A DNA stretch of 64,000 nt from Deinococcus sp. QL22 (GTDB taxonomy: Bacteria > Deinococcota > Deinococci > Deinococcales > Deinococcaceae). Each line of letters begins with the position of its first letter. Positions within the stretch are counted from its first letter, which is position 1. The stretch is from contig NZ_CP097149.1 of assembly GCF_023370075.1 (NCBI RefSeq), positions 2,974,001 through 3,038,000 of the forward strand, written 5' to 3'. The position numbers and the translations under genes are program-made. The notes beneath the pieces were generated by a model. The model saw nothing but the letters and a program-made list of their open reading frames with translations, did not search any database and was not told the origin of the DNA. Below, in pieces: positions 1 to 8,451 of this stretch.

Positions 1-378
1 CACGTCCTTCTTTTTCAGCTTGGCGGGGTCGAGTTGGCGGTTGGCAGCTCCGTCGCTGATCATGGCCCGCAAACCGTCGGGGGTCTGCATCACCGTAATG
101 GTGCTGGTCAGGAGATCAGGGTCGCGCTGAATGGCCGCCTCAGAGACACCGCTGTCGCGCACGCGGCCTAGCGCGTATTCAGCAAAGGGGTCGTCTCCGA
201 CTCGGGCCGCCAGAATAACGCTGTGGCCGAGCCGGGCCAACGTGACGGAAATAGTGCCGCCCGCGCCGCCGGGTTCCATGGTGGCGCGGCTGGGGGCGGT
301 TTCGCTGCCGGGTGTGGGCAACTGATCCAGGTGGTACAGGTGGTCAACAGTAACGTCGCCAATGACGTAGAACTTCAC
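1..378 (-). CDS. PfkB-family carbohydrate kinase, N-terminal part (runs off the window)
   Basis: The first 126 codons of a ribokinase/PfkB-like sugar kinase; the rest lies outside the window. The start is GTG at 378 with GGAGG about 8 nt upstream. The product opens with a beta strand (MKFYVIGDVTVDHLYHLDQL) and then a Gly-rich turn (EPGGAGGTISVTLARLG) matching the family's substrate-side GG motif followed by the typical RLG. The Asn usual in that motif is replaced by Thr/Ser. RVGDDPFAEYALGRV is the next conserved block. The ATP-site GAGD motif would be in the missing part, so substrate is unknown (sugar or nucleoside). A TATCCT hexamer on this strand (427-432) is a possible -10. Confidence 0.8.
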   Translation of the reverse strand, partial: MKFYVIGDVTVDHLYHLDQLPTPGSETAPSRATMEPGGAGGTISVTLARLGHSVILAARVGDDPFAEYALGRVRDSGVSEAAIQRDPDLLTSTITVMQTPDGLRAMISDGAANRQLDPAKLKKKDV

Positions 379-558
379 GGATAGAACCTCCGGGCCGGGA
401 TGGGACGTGGCCCTCTTGACTGGAACAGGATAGATGGAGAGTGCGGAACACTGTGCAAAAGGCTAAACAGTGCGCCAAAGTGTGCGGCAGACACCAACCG
501 GAAAGCGCAACGGCAAAAACAGACCCTTGCCCGGTCAGACCTGCGTGTAATACGGCCT

Positions 559-1431
559 TTACCGTACCACGCCTAGCGTGCGGGCGACGGCTTCCAAGTC
601 GCTCAGCGCCACGTCTTCGGCCCGCACGTCGGCCCGCAGGCCAGCCCCGGCGATGGCGGCGTCTACAGGCACACCCTCGTGTCCGATCAGACGCAGATTG
701 TTGCGCAGGGTTTTGCGGCGGTGGTGCAGCGCGGCGTCGACAAAAGCCACCAGTGCGGGGTCGGGCATGGGCCGGTCGCGGTCAAAATCGAGGCGCACCA
801 CGCTGCTGGTCACGTCGGGCGCGGGCAGGAACGCCCCTTTGGGCACGTCGCGCACGTGCTTGACACTGCCGTACAGGGCCGCCAACGCACTCAGGAACCC
901 GTAGGCGTCCTGACCGGGCTTGGCTGCCAGGCGCTGCGCCACTTCTTTTTGCACCAGCACGGTGGCCGACAGGATGTTGGGAGCCTGCATAAAGCGTGAC
1001 AGCAGCACACCCGTGATGTAGTAGGGCAAATTGGCGATAACGCGGGTGCCGAGGGGCAGCCCCGCGTAATCGAAATCAAGGGCGTCGCCCCAGATCACGT
1101 TCACCCCTGTTCCCGCCAGGGTGTCGGCCAGCACGGGCTTCAGCCGCTCGTCTTTTTCCAGCGCCGTCACCGCTGCCCCGCGTGAGGCCACCTCGCGGGT
1201 CAGGACACCGAGGCCAGGGCCGATTTCCAGCACAGGCACGCCGGGCGCGGCCCCGCCCGCCTCGGCAATGGCCCGCAAAATATTGCCGTCGATCAAAAAA
1301 TTCTGGCCGAGGCTTTTGGTGGGGCGCAGGCCGTGCAGCGTCAGCAGTTCGCGCACGCGGGCGGGGGAATACAGCGGTAAGGAAGACTGGGGGGCTGTTT
1401 CGGGGAGATCAGGGTTGGCGTCATTGTTCAA
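559..1431 (-). CDS. rsmA: 16S rRNA (adenine1518-N6/adenine1519-N6)-dimethyltransferase
   Basis: RsmA/KsgA dimethylates two adjacent adenines in the 3' terminal hairpin of 16S rRNA during small-subunit maturation, using S-adenosylmethionine. Visible motifs are GQNFLID before the fold, the SAM-binding EIGPGLGVLT (motif I) and the catalytic NLPYYIT (motif IV). The C-terminal half carries the helical RNA-binding region with HHRRKTLRNNL. I chose TTG at 1431 (about 290 aa, normal family length) because GGAGA lies about 10 nt upstream; the frame stays open to an ATG at 1488, but the extra 19 residues look non-coding. It converges with nothing at its 3' side and is divergent from the TPR gene. Confidence 0.93.
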   Translation of the reverse strand: MNNDANPDLPETAPQSSLPLYSPARVRELLTLHGLRPTKSLGQNFLIDGNILRAIAEAGGAAPGVPVLEIGPGLGVLTREVASRGAAVTALEKDERLKPVLADTLAGTGVNVIWGDALDFDYAGLPLGTRVIANLPYYITGVLLSRFMQAPNILSATVLVQKEVAQRLAAKPGQDAYGFLSALAALYGSVKHVRDVPKGAFLPAPDVTSSVVRLDFDRDRPMPDPALVAFVDAALHHRRKTLRNNLRLIGHEGVPVDAAIAGAGLRADVRAEDVALSDLEAVARTLGVVR

Positions 1432-1596
1432 GGGAAAACGTCTCCATTGGGGGCAGGATGGGGGAAGCGATGGGCCGGAAAGACACACTGAGCAGCGGGC
1501 GGCAGGCCTTCTCGCCGTGTGGGAGTTCAGCAGTTCGGGAGCGGGCCGCCTGAAAAGACCGCCTCGGAACCCTCAAAGTCTGCTGGGCGGCGTCAG

Positions 1597-1602
1597 TATA
1601 CT
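1597..1602 (+). promoter_or_regulatory. -10 hexamer TATACT of a leaderless promoter
   Basis: TATACT ends 6 nt before the ATG at 1609, so transcription should begin on or next to the start codon. No convincing -35 is visible. No ribosome binding site can fit between this -10 and the ATG. Confidence 0.65.
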
Positions 1603-1608
1603 GCCCGT

Positions 1609-2547
1609 ATGACCAATCCTGCCCGCAAGGGCGTTCTCTCTGTTGTGCCCGGCAAGGCTGTGCCGGACGGTAACGCACCCTCTGGGCCAGCCCTACCGGA
1701 GCAGCCCCAGCCCCCGGAGCCAGCCCAACCTGTACAGCCGCCGTCCCCCGCCGCGCTGGACTGGAAACCATTTGCCCGCAGCGGCGAGTGGCGCAGAGCC
1801 CAGGCGGCGGCGCATCTGCTGCCCGCCGGACCCGAAGTTTCGGCGGCACTGGGCGCGTTGGTGGCCGCGCAAGACGATGTGCGTGCCCGCAAATATCCGG
1901 GGGCGCGGCGGGCACTGGCAGGCTACAGCCAAGCCCTGACGGAAGGCGAGGCCGCAGGCTTGGTGGGAGAAGTGGCGCTGCTGAGATCGCTGGTGGCTCC
2001 CGAAGTGCTGGGGCAAGGGGTGGCAGCGCTGGAAGGGGGCAGCGGCATAGCCGATCCGGGCGAACTGAGCGAGGTGCTGAAGCCCGCGCATTCTCACGCC
2101 ATGACGCAGGCCGAGGCCTATAACGCCCTGGGCGTGCTGCACGCTCTACGCGAGGAACCAGAAGCCGCCCGAAGCGCCTTTGAGGACGCCCGCCGCACCG
2201 ACCCAGGCCATTACCGGGCGCTGATGAATCTGGGCAATCTGGATCTGGAAGCGGGCCGCCCCGCCGAGGCCGAGGTGTGTTACCGCGAGGTATTGAAGCT
2301 GGCCCCCGACTACGAGGGAGCGCACCACAACCTGGGGGTGGCCCTACGGCGACAGGGCAAGGTATACGAATCGGTGGGGTCTATTCGGCGTGCCCAGCGC
2401 CTCAGCGTGCGCCAGTCTCAGCAGGAAACGCGGGAAGATATGCGCGAGCAATTTAAGGCCAATCCCAAATTGCGGGCGGTGCGCTGGGTGTTGCTGGTGG
2501 CGGCGGTGCTGATCGTGCTGCTGATTTTCCGAGGTGCTGGGGGGTAA
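1609..2547 (+). CDS. TPR-repeat protein with C-terminal membrane anchor
   Basis: A 312-aa protein of unknown specific role. Residues 20-50 are a Pro/Gln-rich low-complexity stretch; the middle is helical; about residues 165-260 hold TPR-like repeats with the A-x-NALGVLH, ALMNLGNL and AHHNLGVAL signatures spaced about 34 residues apart. The last 20 residues form one hydrophobic segment (VLLVAAVLIVLLIF), so it is probably a tail-anchored membrane protein with the TPRs in the cytoplasm. The start is set by the TATACT -10 six nt upstream; a longer frame from 1519 would begin upstream of the promoter. Its stop lies 3 nt before nnr, so the two are one transcription unit. Confidence 0.85.
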   Translation: MTNPARKGVLSVVPGKAVPDGNAPSGPALPEQPQPPEPAQPVQPPSPAALDWKPFARSGEWRRAQAAAHLLPAGPEVSAALGALVAAQDDVRARKYPGARRALAGYSQALTEGEAAGLVGEVALLRSLVAPEVLGQGVAALEGGSGIADPGELSEVLKPAHSHAMTQAEAYNALGVLHALREEPEAARSAFEDARRTDPGHYRALMNLGNLDLEAGRPAEAEVCYREVLKLAPDYEGAHHNLGVALRRQGKVYESVGSIRRAQRLSVRQSQQETREDMREQFKANPKLRAVRWVLLVAAVLIVLLIFRGAGG

Positions 2548-2550
2548 ACC

Positions 2551-4068
2551 GTGCAAGACACGAACACTACGCTGACCGCCGAGCCGATCCTCTCGCCCGC
2601 TGGTGTGCAGGCGCTGGATGCACGGCTGCAGCGGGCAGGCCTGCTGGATCTGGCGATGGAAGAAGCGGGGCGGGCCGTAGCCGACGCCGTACAGAACACT
2701 TTTCCGGCGGGGCGTGTGGTGCTGCTGGCAGGCGGCGGGGCCAACGGCGGAGACGCGCTGGTGGCCGCACGGCATCTGGCGGCGCTGGGCCGGGAAGTGC
2801 GGGTGCTGGCTGCTCCGGCGCGGCATCCCCTGACGCGGGCCAACCGGAAACGGCTGGGCGCGGTGGGCGTGCGCGCAACGGCGCTGAGTGCGGCGGCAGT
2901 GGCACGGGAATCTGGGGCAGCGGCGGTGATCGTAGATGGCCTGCTGGGAACAGGCTTTACGCCCCCGCTGTGGCCCGAATTGGCGGAAGTCGTGGCGGCG
3001 GTGAATGCATCTGACCTGCCTGTGGTGGCGATAGATTTGCCCACGGGGCTGGACGCTACCCGCGCCGATCTGGTGGGCGAATCCATTCAGGCCGCGCTGA
3101 CGGTAACCCTGTCGGGCCTGAAAACCGCCCTGCTGTTCGGCCCCGCCGCGCACCGGGCTGGAAGGGTCAGGCTGGCTAATCTGCGTTTACCGGTGGGCTG
3201 GGCACAGGCCGAAGCATTTGCCACCCGGCCCACGCGGGCAGACGTGGCGCGATTGTTGCCCGTGCGCTTTGCCGACGCCCACAAAGGCACGGCGGGCCGG
3301 GTCTGGGTGGTGGGCGGCCATCCGGGGACAGCGGGCGCGGCAGCATTGGCGGGCGTGGGGGCGCTGCGGGCCGGGGCGGGCCTGGTCACGGTGTATTCGG
3401 CGGCAGAGGTGCCCCTGGTGATGCCCGAACTGATGATCCGGCGGCATGAGGATTTGGCGGGTGAATTGGCGAAGGCGGCGGCTCAAGGGTTGCCCGACGC
3501 CGTGTGCATCGGCATGGGCCTGGGGCCAACCGCGCCCGCTCTGGCCCGCCTTGTCTTGGGCTGGGCTGGACTGAATGGGGGCGTACCCTGTGTGCTGGAC
3601 GCCGACGCCCTTCAACCGGAACTCGCAGGATTAGGACATGACAGCTGCGTCTGGACACCGCATCCCGGCGAAGCGGCCCGGATGCTGGGCTGCACGACAG
3701 CCGACGCGGCCCGTGACCCATTGGCAGCGGCCCGCGCCCTGCAAGAGCGGTATGGTGGCGCAATAATTCTGAAAGGTGGCCCCAGCGTGGTGGCGCACAG
3801 CGGCGGCCTGTGGGTCAGCCGGGGCGGGCATCCCGGCATGGGCAGCGCGGGCATGGGCGACACGTTGGCGGGCGTGGTGGCGGCGCTGCTAGGACAGGGA
3901 TTAAGTGCGCCACACGCCGCCCTGTGCGCCGTCACCCTGCACGCCAGAGCGGGCGAACGGGCGGGGGCGCGGCATGGCTACGGCCTCAGCGCCAGCGATG
4001 TCAGCGGCGAATTGGGCGCGGCTTGGTTGGATATGGTGGCGGTGGTGGAAGGCGAACCCCCCCGTTAG
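2551..4068 (+). CDS. nnr: Bifunctional NAD(P)H-hydrate epimerase / ADP-dependent NAD(P)H-hydrate dehydratase
   Basis: Repairs damaged hydrated NADH and NADPH: the N-terminal YjeF_N domain epimerises R- and S-NAD(P)HX and the C-terminal kinase-like domain dehydrates the S form using ADP. Residues about 1-215 hold the epimerase domain (LLAGGGANGGDALVAARHL, DGLLGTGF, AIDLPTGLDATRA). Residues about 225-500 are the ribokinase-like domain with GTAGRVWVVGG, DADALQ, TPHPGEAARML and the nucleotide-site GMGSAGMGDTLAG. Length (505 aa) fits the fused family. GTG start at 2551, preceded by a GGGGGT run; translationally close to the TPR gene. Confidence 0.95.
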   Translation: MQDTNTTLTAEPILSPAGVQALDARLQRAGLLDLAMEEAGRAVADAVQNTFPAGRVVLLAGGGANGGDALVAARHLAALGREVRVLAAPARHPLTRANRKRLGAVGVRATALSAAAVARESGAAAVIVDGLLGTGFTPPLWPELAEVVAAVNASDLPVVAIDLPTGLDATRADLVGESIQAALTVTLSGLKTALLFGPAAHRAGRVRLANLRLPVGWAQAEAFATRPTRADVARLLPVRFADAHKGTAGRVWVVGGHPGTAGAAALAGVGALRAGAGLVTVYSAAEVPLVMPELMIRRHEDLAGELAKAAAQGLPDAVCIGMGLGPTAPALARLVLGWAGLNGGVPCVLDADALQPELAGLGHDSCVWTPHPGEAARMLGCTTADAARDPLAAARALQERYGGAIILKGGPSVVAHSGGLWVSRGGHPGMGSAGMGDTLAGVVAALLGQGLSAPHAALCAVTLHARAGERAGARHGYGLSASDVSGELGAAWLDMVAVVEGEPPR

Positions 4069-4214
4069 AGGTAGGGATAGGGAATCAAGCGTTTTGCCTC
4101 CAGGTCAGGAGAGGTGGCCCGCAGGTAACGGAGGGGTTTCCTTGCCGCCATCCCCCCCACTGCCTTAACCGCTCCATCTGTAACCGTCCCGCACGCATGG
4201 GCCGCGCCAGCCGC

Positions 4215-4220
4215 TACACT
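4215..4220 (+). promoter_or_regulatory. -10 hexamer TACACT upstream of the DUF4388 gene
   Basis: TACACT stands 10 nt before the ATG at 4231, predicting a 5' untranslated leader of only a few bases. No ribosome binding site is present in the gap. Confidence 0.5.
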
Positions 4221-4230
4221 GGGCACATTC

Positions 4231-4956
4231 ATGCAGGGCCTCCTTTCAGACCTTCCACTCATCGGCGTGATGGAACTCATCAACGGCACCCGTCAAACGG
4301 GCGTGCTAGAGGTGAAGTCCGAAGTGCCTTATACCGTCGCCTACGTGCAGGGCGAAGTCGTGGCAGGCGGCATTCTGGACTGGATGGGCGTGGACGCCAT
4401 TCATGCCAGCCCGATGCTGCCCGACAGCGGCACCTTCGCCTTTGAGCTGAAGCCTGTGACCGGCAAGGCGCTGGGGCCATACGATCACTTTATGACCGAC
4501 TGGGCGCGGGCCAGCGATGAATGGACGCAGATCTGCGCCGTGATCGGCAGCCCCAGCCGGGTGTTTCAGGGCAACATTTCGCTGTTTAATGACATGCAGG
4601 GCCGCAGCGTCCGGGCCGCCGCGAGGCAAGCCGACCTGCCACTGTTTCAGGTGGCGCAGCAGGTTGCCGAAGCCCTCAAAGAAGGCAAAGTAGACGCCAC
4701 CAACCGCTACGCCTGGTTCGGCCTGCGCCTGCGTCCGGGCGGAAACCGGGCCTCCATCCATCCCATCGCCCGTGCGCTCGACGGCGAGGTCAATTTGGGT
4801 CAATTGATCGAACAGGGGTTTGCCCTGAACGACGTGCGCGAATATCTGCTGGGCGAACTGCGACTGGGCCTGCGCTTTCCCGGCAGCGGTTGGGTCATGC
4901 GCGACCTGATCTGGGAGCAATACCAGCGGCGCATGCAGGGCGAGGATTCCGCATAA
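4231..4956 (+). CDS. DUF4388 (PATAN-like) domain protein
   Basis: A 241-aa soluble protein. The first 100 residues match the DUF4388/PATAN pattern: LPLIGVMELINGTRQTGVLEV, then GxVxxGxxxxxxGxDAI (YVQGEVVAGGILDWMGVDAIHA). These domains occur in bacterial signalling proteins of Deinococcus-Thermus, cyanobacteria and deltaproteobacteria, where they are thought to be protein-interaction modules. The second half (from about residue 110) is helical and may be winged-helix-like (LFQVAQQVAEALKEGKV, NLGQLIEQGF). No catalytic motif is visible. It is monocistronic between nnr and the ClC gene. Exact function unknown. Confidence 0.8.
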   Translation: MQGLLSDLPLIGVMELINGTRQTGVLEVKSEVPYTVAYVQGEVVAGGILDWMGVDAIHASPMLPDSGTFAFELKPVTGKALGPYDHFMTDWARASDEWTQICAVIGSPSRVFQGNISLFNDMQGRSVRAAARQADLPLFQVAQQVAEALKEGKVDATNRYAWFGLRLRPGGNRASIHPIARALDGEVNLGQLIEQGFALNDVREYLLGELRLGLRFPGSGWVMRDLIWEQYQRRMQGEDSA

Positions 4957-5189
4957 AAAAGTGCTCAAGCCGTAGCCCGTAGTCTCTGGGCACAGAGGAG
5001 ACGGAATGGGGCCAGCAAGGAGCGCACCGCTGACCCCTCTGTTAACGCCGCTTGCCCCACCGGAGCCGGAACTGTCCAGCTTGTGGCCCTTTGCTTCATC
5101 AGGCTCTCGGCAGACGGCGGCCCGTTGATCTCCTGTCGTTTTCCTGCAACCTGCCCCGCAGCACGTGACCTTGCGTTAGCATGCTGCCG

Positions 5190-6875
5190 ATGCGTTCTCC
5201 CCTGCCACGTGCTGTTCTGACCCGCTTGGAGACGGGCCGCGTGGTGGTACTCAGTGTGCTGCTGGGCGGCCTGGTGGGTGGGTTGTGTATCCTGCTGCGG
5301 CTGGCGCTAGATGAATTACTGCGGCTGGGCGCACAAATTACCGGATATGCACCTCCCGGTACGCCCGGTGAAGGCGGCCTGCTGATGGCTTTCGGAACGG
5401 CCCTGCCCTGGGGATTGCTGGCCCTCCCGCTGGTGGGCGCGGCCTATGCGTGGCTTCTTCCAGCCAAATCTGGCGACCCCCTGACTCAACTGGTGCGCGG
5501 CTACCATGCGCGGGGGCAGTGGCCAGGGCTGGCAATCCAGGTTCGCACGCTGGCCGGAACGTTGCTGGGCTACGGCGCGGGCCTGCTGGTGGGACGCGAT
5601 TCGGCCTTTACGATGGTGGGGCAACTGGGCACGCGTCTGCTGGGCCGGGTCACGCGGCTGGATTCTGTAGAAATTCGGACGCTGACTCTGGCCGGAGCCG
5701 CCGCTGCCCTGGGAGCCGTGCTGCACGCGCCCCTCGCCGCCGCTGTCCTGATCGCGGAAGTGCTCTACCGCCGCTTCGAGTTTGAATTTGAGGTACTGAT
5801 GCCCTGCGTGTTGGCCTCGGTGGCGGCCTACGCGGTGTACGGGCTGGCATTCGGGTTCCAACCCCTCTTCAGCATCGCCGATGTGCAGGCACCGTCGGCA
5901 GCCCAGTTTTTAGAGGTCATGGGCATCATCTTGGCGGTCACGCTGCTGGGCTGGTTGTCCTTGTTCGCGTTCCGCGCCATTCCCGAACAGTGGTCGGATG
6001 GACAGCTGCGGCCTGTGCTGGGCGCAGTGTTCGGCCTGCTGACCGCTGCGGTAGCTTGGGCAGGTACGGCGGAACTGGGCAACTTCGGCACGGTGGGCAC
6101 GCCTGCGGTACTGGGCGACGGAACAGGGTGGGTGCAACTGGGCGCGTCCGGCTTTTTGGGCTCAGAGGCGCTGGGCGGCGGACTGTGGCGCTGGCTGCTG
6201 CTGGCACTCGGTGCACGAATCGCTTTTGGCGGCGGCGTCTTGCCCTCGGTCGGCATAGGCGGCGTGCTTGGCGCGGGGCTGGGCAGCGTACTGGGCGTGG
6301 ATTCGGCAGTGGCGGCGCTGGTGGGCATGGTCGCGTTTGTCACGGTCACGCTGAATGTGCCGGTGGCAGCCGCACTGTTGGCGGTGGCGTGGGGCGGCGA
6401 CGCCATCTTGCCTGTCGCGCTCCTGACCGCAGGATTAGCCCACGCCCTCAGCGGCGAATCTGGGCTGGTGCCGGGGCAGGCACGGTCACGGGCGGCCAGT
6501 GCCGTTCATGCCGGGGCCACCGTGCCGCTGTTGCCCGAAGGCGTGCGTTTTATTCCGCGCCGCATGGCCGGAGCGCCTGCCACTCCCTTCGATGCTCCCA
6601 AGCCCGACGACGCTCCAGATGCCGAAAATATGCCGTCCCCTACGCCAGCCGAGCGCGAACTGTACCGCCGGGGTGTGCCTCCCAGTTGGCGCGGCGCACG
6701 CCTCAGCATCCTGTCGTTGCCGCCAGGCGTAGAAGTCGTGGGCATCGTGCGGGACGGCACTGTGCGCCTGCCCCGCCCGGAACTGCTGCTGACCACCGAC
6801 GACGAATTGGTGTTTTTGGCTCGCCCCGATGCTTACGCCGCGCTGGAAGGCGTGCTGAGATTGCCAGGAGCCTAG
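5190..6875 (+). CDS. ClC-family chloride channel/transporter with C-terminal TrkA-C-like domain
   Basis: An integral membrane protein with about ten hydrophobic segments in residues 10-430 and the ClC fold markers: an AAAALGAVLHAPLAAAVLIAEVLYRRF block, and GGGVLPSVGIGGVLGAGLG in place of the GxFxP loop. The ion-selectivity motifs are atypical: GSGIP reads KSGDP and GREGP reads GRDSA. After a Pro-rich linker the last 60 residues (LSLPPGVEVVGIVRDG...LTTDDELVFLARPDAY) resemble a TrkA-C/RCK-C ligand-binding domain. I prefer ATG 5190 because TAGCAT (5177-5182) lies 7 nt upstream; an in-frame ATG at 5181 overlaps that hexamer. Whether it moves chloride, fluoride or protons cannot be told. Confidence 0.85.
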   Translation: MRSPLPRAVLTRLETGRVVVLSVLLGGLVGGLCILLRLALDELLRLGAQITGYAPPGTPGEGGLLMAFGTALPWGLLALPLVGAAYAWLLPAKSGDPLTQLVRGYHARGQWPGLAIQVRTLAGTLLGYGAGLLVGRDSAFTMVGQLGTRLLGRVTRLDSVEIRTLTLAGAAAALGAVLHAPLAAAVLIAEVLYRRFEFEFEVLMPCVLASVAAYAVYGLAFGFQPLFSIADVQAPSAAQFLEVMGIILAVTLLGWLSLFAFRAIPEQWSDGQLRPVLGAVFGLLTAAVAWAGTAELGNFGTVGTPAVLGDGTGWVQLGASGFLGSEALGGGLWRWLLLALGARIAFGGGVLPSVGIGGVLGAGLGSVLGVDSAVAALVGMVAFVTVTLNVPVAAALLAVAWGGDAILPVALLTAGLAHALSGESGLVPGQARSRAASAVHAGATVPLLPEGVRFIPRRMAGAPATPFDAPKPDDAPDAENMPSPTPAERELYRRGVPPSWRGARLSILSLPPGVEVVGIVRDGTVRLPRPELLLTTDDELVFLARPDAYAALEGVLRLPGA

Positions 6876-6922
6876 AGTGCTGAGTCTAAAAATGCCTAGT
6901 CTAAAAATATGAGTGCAGCGGC

Positions 6923-8161
6923 ATGAGCAAGGGCATCCATCCTTTTCGCGGCTGGGATCGCAACGGGCGGCTGGGCATTCTCAACGGCTGGTTTATTTTT
7001 ACAGGCGACGGGTTTTTCAATGTGACAGTGGTCGTGGCCGGATTCGCGGCGCGGCTGGGCGCACCCAACGCCGTTATTGGGCTGCTGCCCGCCATCGCCG
7101 GGGGCGGCTGGATGCTGCCGCAATTGCTGGTGGCGGCGCGCGTTCGCAGCCTGCCGTTCAAGCTGCCCGTATACCGTTCGGCGGCCCTGATTCGTACCCT
7201 CAGCTACGTCTCGATGATTGGGGTGGCCGCCCTGCTGTGGCACACGCCCGCGCTGTGCCTCACGCTGTTCGTGCTGGCGATGCTGGTCAATGCACTGGCT
7301 TCAGGCGTGTCGGGTCTGCCGTTTTTGGAAGTGGTCAGCAAGACAGTTCCCGCCGAAAACAGGGCACGATTTTTTGGTACACGCAACCTGTACGGCGGGC
7401 TGCTGGCCTTTGGTGCGGGGCTGTTGGTGCGCTGGATTCTGGGTTCCGGGCTGGCCTTTCCCTATGATTACGCGCTCATTTTTACCCTCGGCACCATCGC
7501 GTTCAGCATCGGCTACTGGCTGTTTGGCCGCCTGACCGAACCGCCCGACCCGCCGCTCCCCGCCGAAGGTGTGCGGGCCGAGGTGCGGGCCATTCCCGAA
7601 ACCCTGCGCGACCCTCACTTCCGCGCCTTCCTGAGCGTTCGGTTGCTGTTGGCGGGCGCCAGCATGGCCGAACCGTTTTACGCCGTGTACGCTCTGCGTG
7701 AGTTGCAGTTTCCAGCGGCCACGCTGGGAATTTTTGTCATGACCCTTACCGGAGTCGCCCCGCTGTCCAATGTCGTGTGGCAGCGCGTGGCAGAGCGCAA
7801 AGGCTCGCGCCGAATAATCCGCTATGCCAGCGTCTTTGCCGGACTTGCGCCGCTGTACGCCTTGTTGGTGGGGGCGCTGGGCTGGACTTCCTGGGCCTAC
7901 CTTGGCGTGTTTGTGCTGTCTAGCGTGGCCGCGCAGGGCTTCAATCTGGGCCATACCAACCATCTGCTGAATATCGCGCCCGCCCATGCCCGAAGCCGCT
8001 ATATCGGCACCCTGAACACCCTGGTGGGCGCGGCGCTGTTTGCCCCGGTGCTGGGCGGCTTGCTGGCCGACGCTGCCGGATACGCCCCCGTCTTCGGACT
8101 CAGTGCAGCCTTCTGTGCGGCGGCCTGGTGGCGCTGTGGCAAACTGCGCCGGGACGCTTGA
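6923..8161 (+). CDS. Major facilitator superfamily (MFS) transporter
   Basis: A 412-aa protein with about 12 hydrophobic segments, two six-helix halves around a charged central loop (LTEPPDPPLPAEGVRAEVRAIPETLRDP, about residues 205-235). PAENRARFFGTRNLYGG and APAHARSRYIGTLNTLVG are the cytoplasmic loops at equivalent places in the two halves. Substrate not predictable. Only 47 nt separate it from the ClC gene on the same strand; that gap holds two imperfect copies of GTCTAAAAAT. No clear ribosome binding site precedes the ATG at 6923. Confidence 0.85.
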   Translation: MSKGIHPFRGWDRNGRLGILNGWFIFTGDGFFNVTVVVAGFAARLGAPNAVIGLLPAIAGGGWMLPQLLVAARVRSLPFKLPVYRSAALIRTLSYVSMIGVAALLWHTPALCLTLFVLAMLVNALASGVSGLPFLEVVSKTVPAENRARFFGTRNLYGGLLAFGAGLLVRWILGSGLAFPYDYALIFTLGTIAFSIGYWLFGRLTEPPDPPLPAEGVRAEVRAIPETLRDPHFRAFLSVRLLLAGASMAEPFYAVYALRELQFPAATLGIFVMTLTGVAPLSNVVWQRVAERKGSRRIIRYASVFAGLAPLYALLVGALGWTSWAYLGVFVLSSVAAQGFNLGHTNHLLNIAPAHARSRYIGTLNTLVGAALFAPVLGGLLADAAGYAPVFGLSAAFCAAAWWRCGKLRRDA

Positions 8162-8315
8162 CGGCTACACCATTTTCTGGCGTATAGCCTTGCTGCTGGC
8201 ATCCAGCCTGCACTTTGTCTAGGAATATTTTAACATTATGCAAAAAGTGCGCTAAGGTTCGCTGTGAGCCAAGTTCAGAGCACCGGACAGTCTCTAGAGG
8301 TTGAGGCGGCCTAAA

Positions 8316-8327
8316 GTGACGTGTCAC
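8316..8327. promoter_or_regulatory. Palindrome GTGAC-N2-GTCAC, possible operator
   Basis: A perfect 5-bp inverted repeat with a 2-bp centre, 58 bp upstream of the -10 of the TRAP binding-protein gene. It sits where an activator or repressor might bind, but I recognise no family consensus and the match is short. Confidence 0.3.
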
Positions 8328-8382
8328 ACATAAGGACTGAATCTCAAATGGGCATGACGCATGAGGGCGCATTTTTACAGTG

Positions 8383-8391
8383 TGCTAATAT
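8383..8391 (+). promoter_or_regulatory. Extended -10 (TGC-TAATAT) of the TRAP transporter operon
   Basis: TAATAT at 8386-8391 is preceded by TGC, an extended -10 that can work without a good -35; none is visible. The predicted leader is about 55 nt and leads to a GGAAGGA ribosome binding site. Confidence 0.55.
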
Positions 8392-8451
8392 TCCGCCATT
8401 CTCAACGCGTTCGTGTGGCGACCACTCAGTCGGCCACCGGAAGGAATCCAC

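Noticed and set aside
8241..8265. TTATG near 8245 as a second RDRM
   Set aside because: There is no matching CATAA arm at the required spacing.
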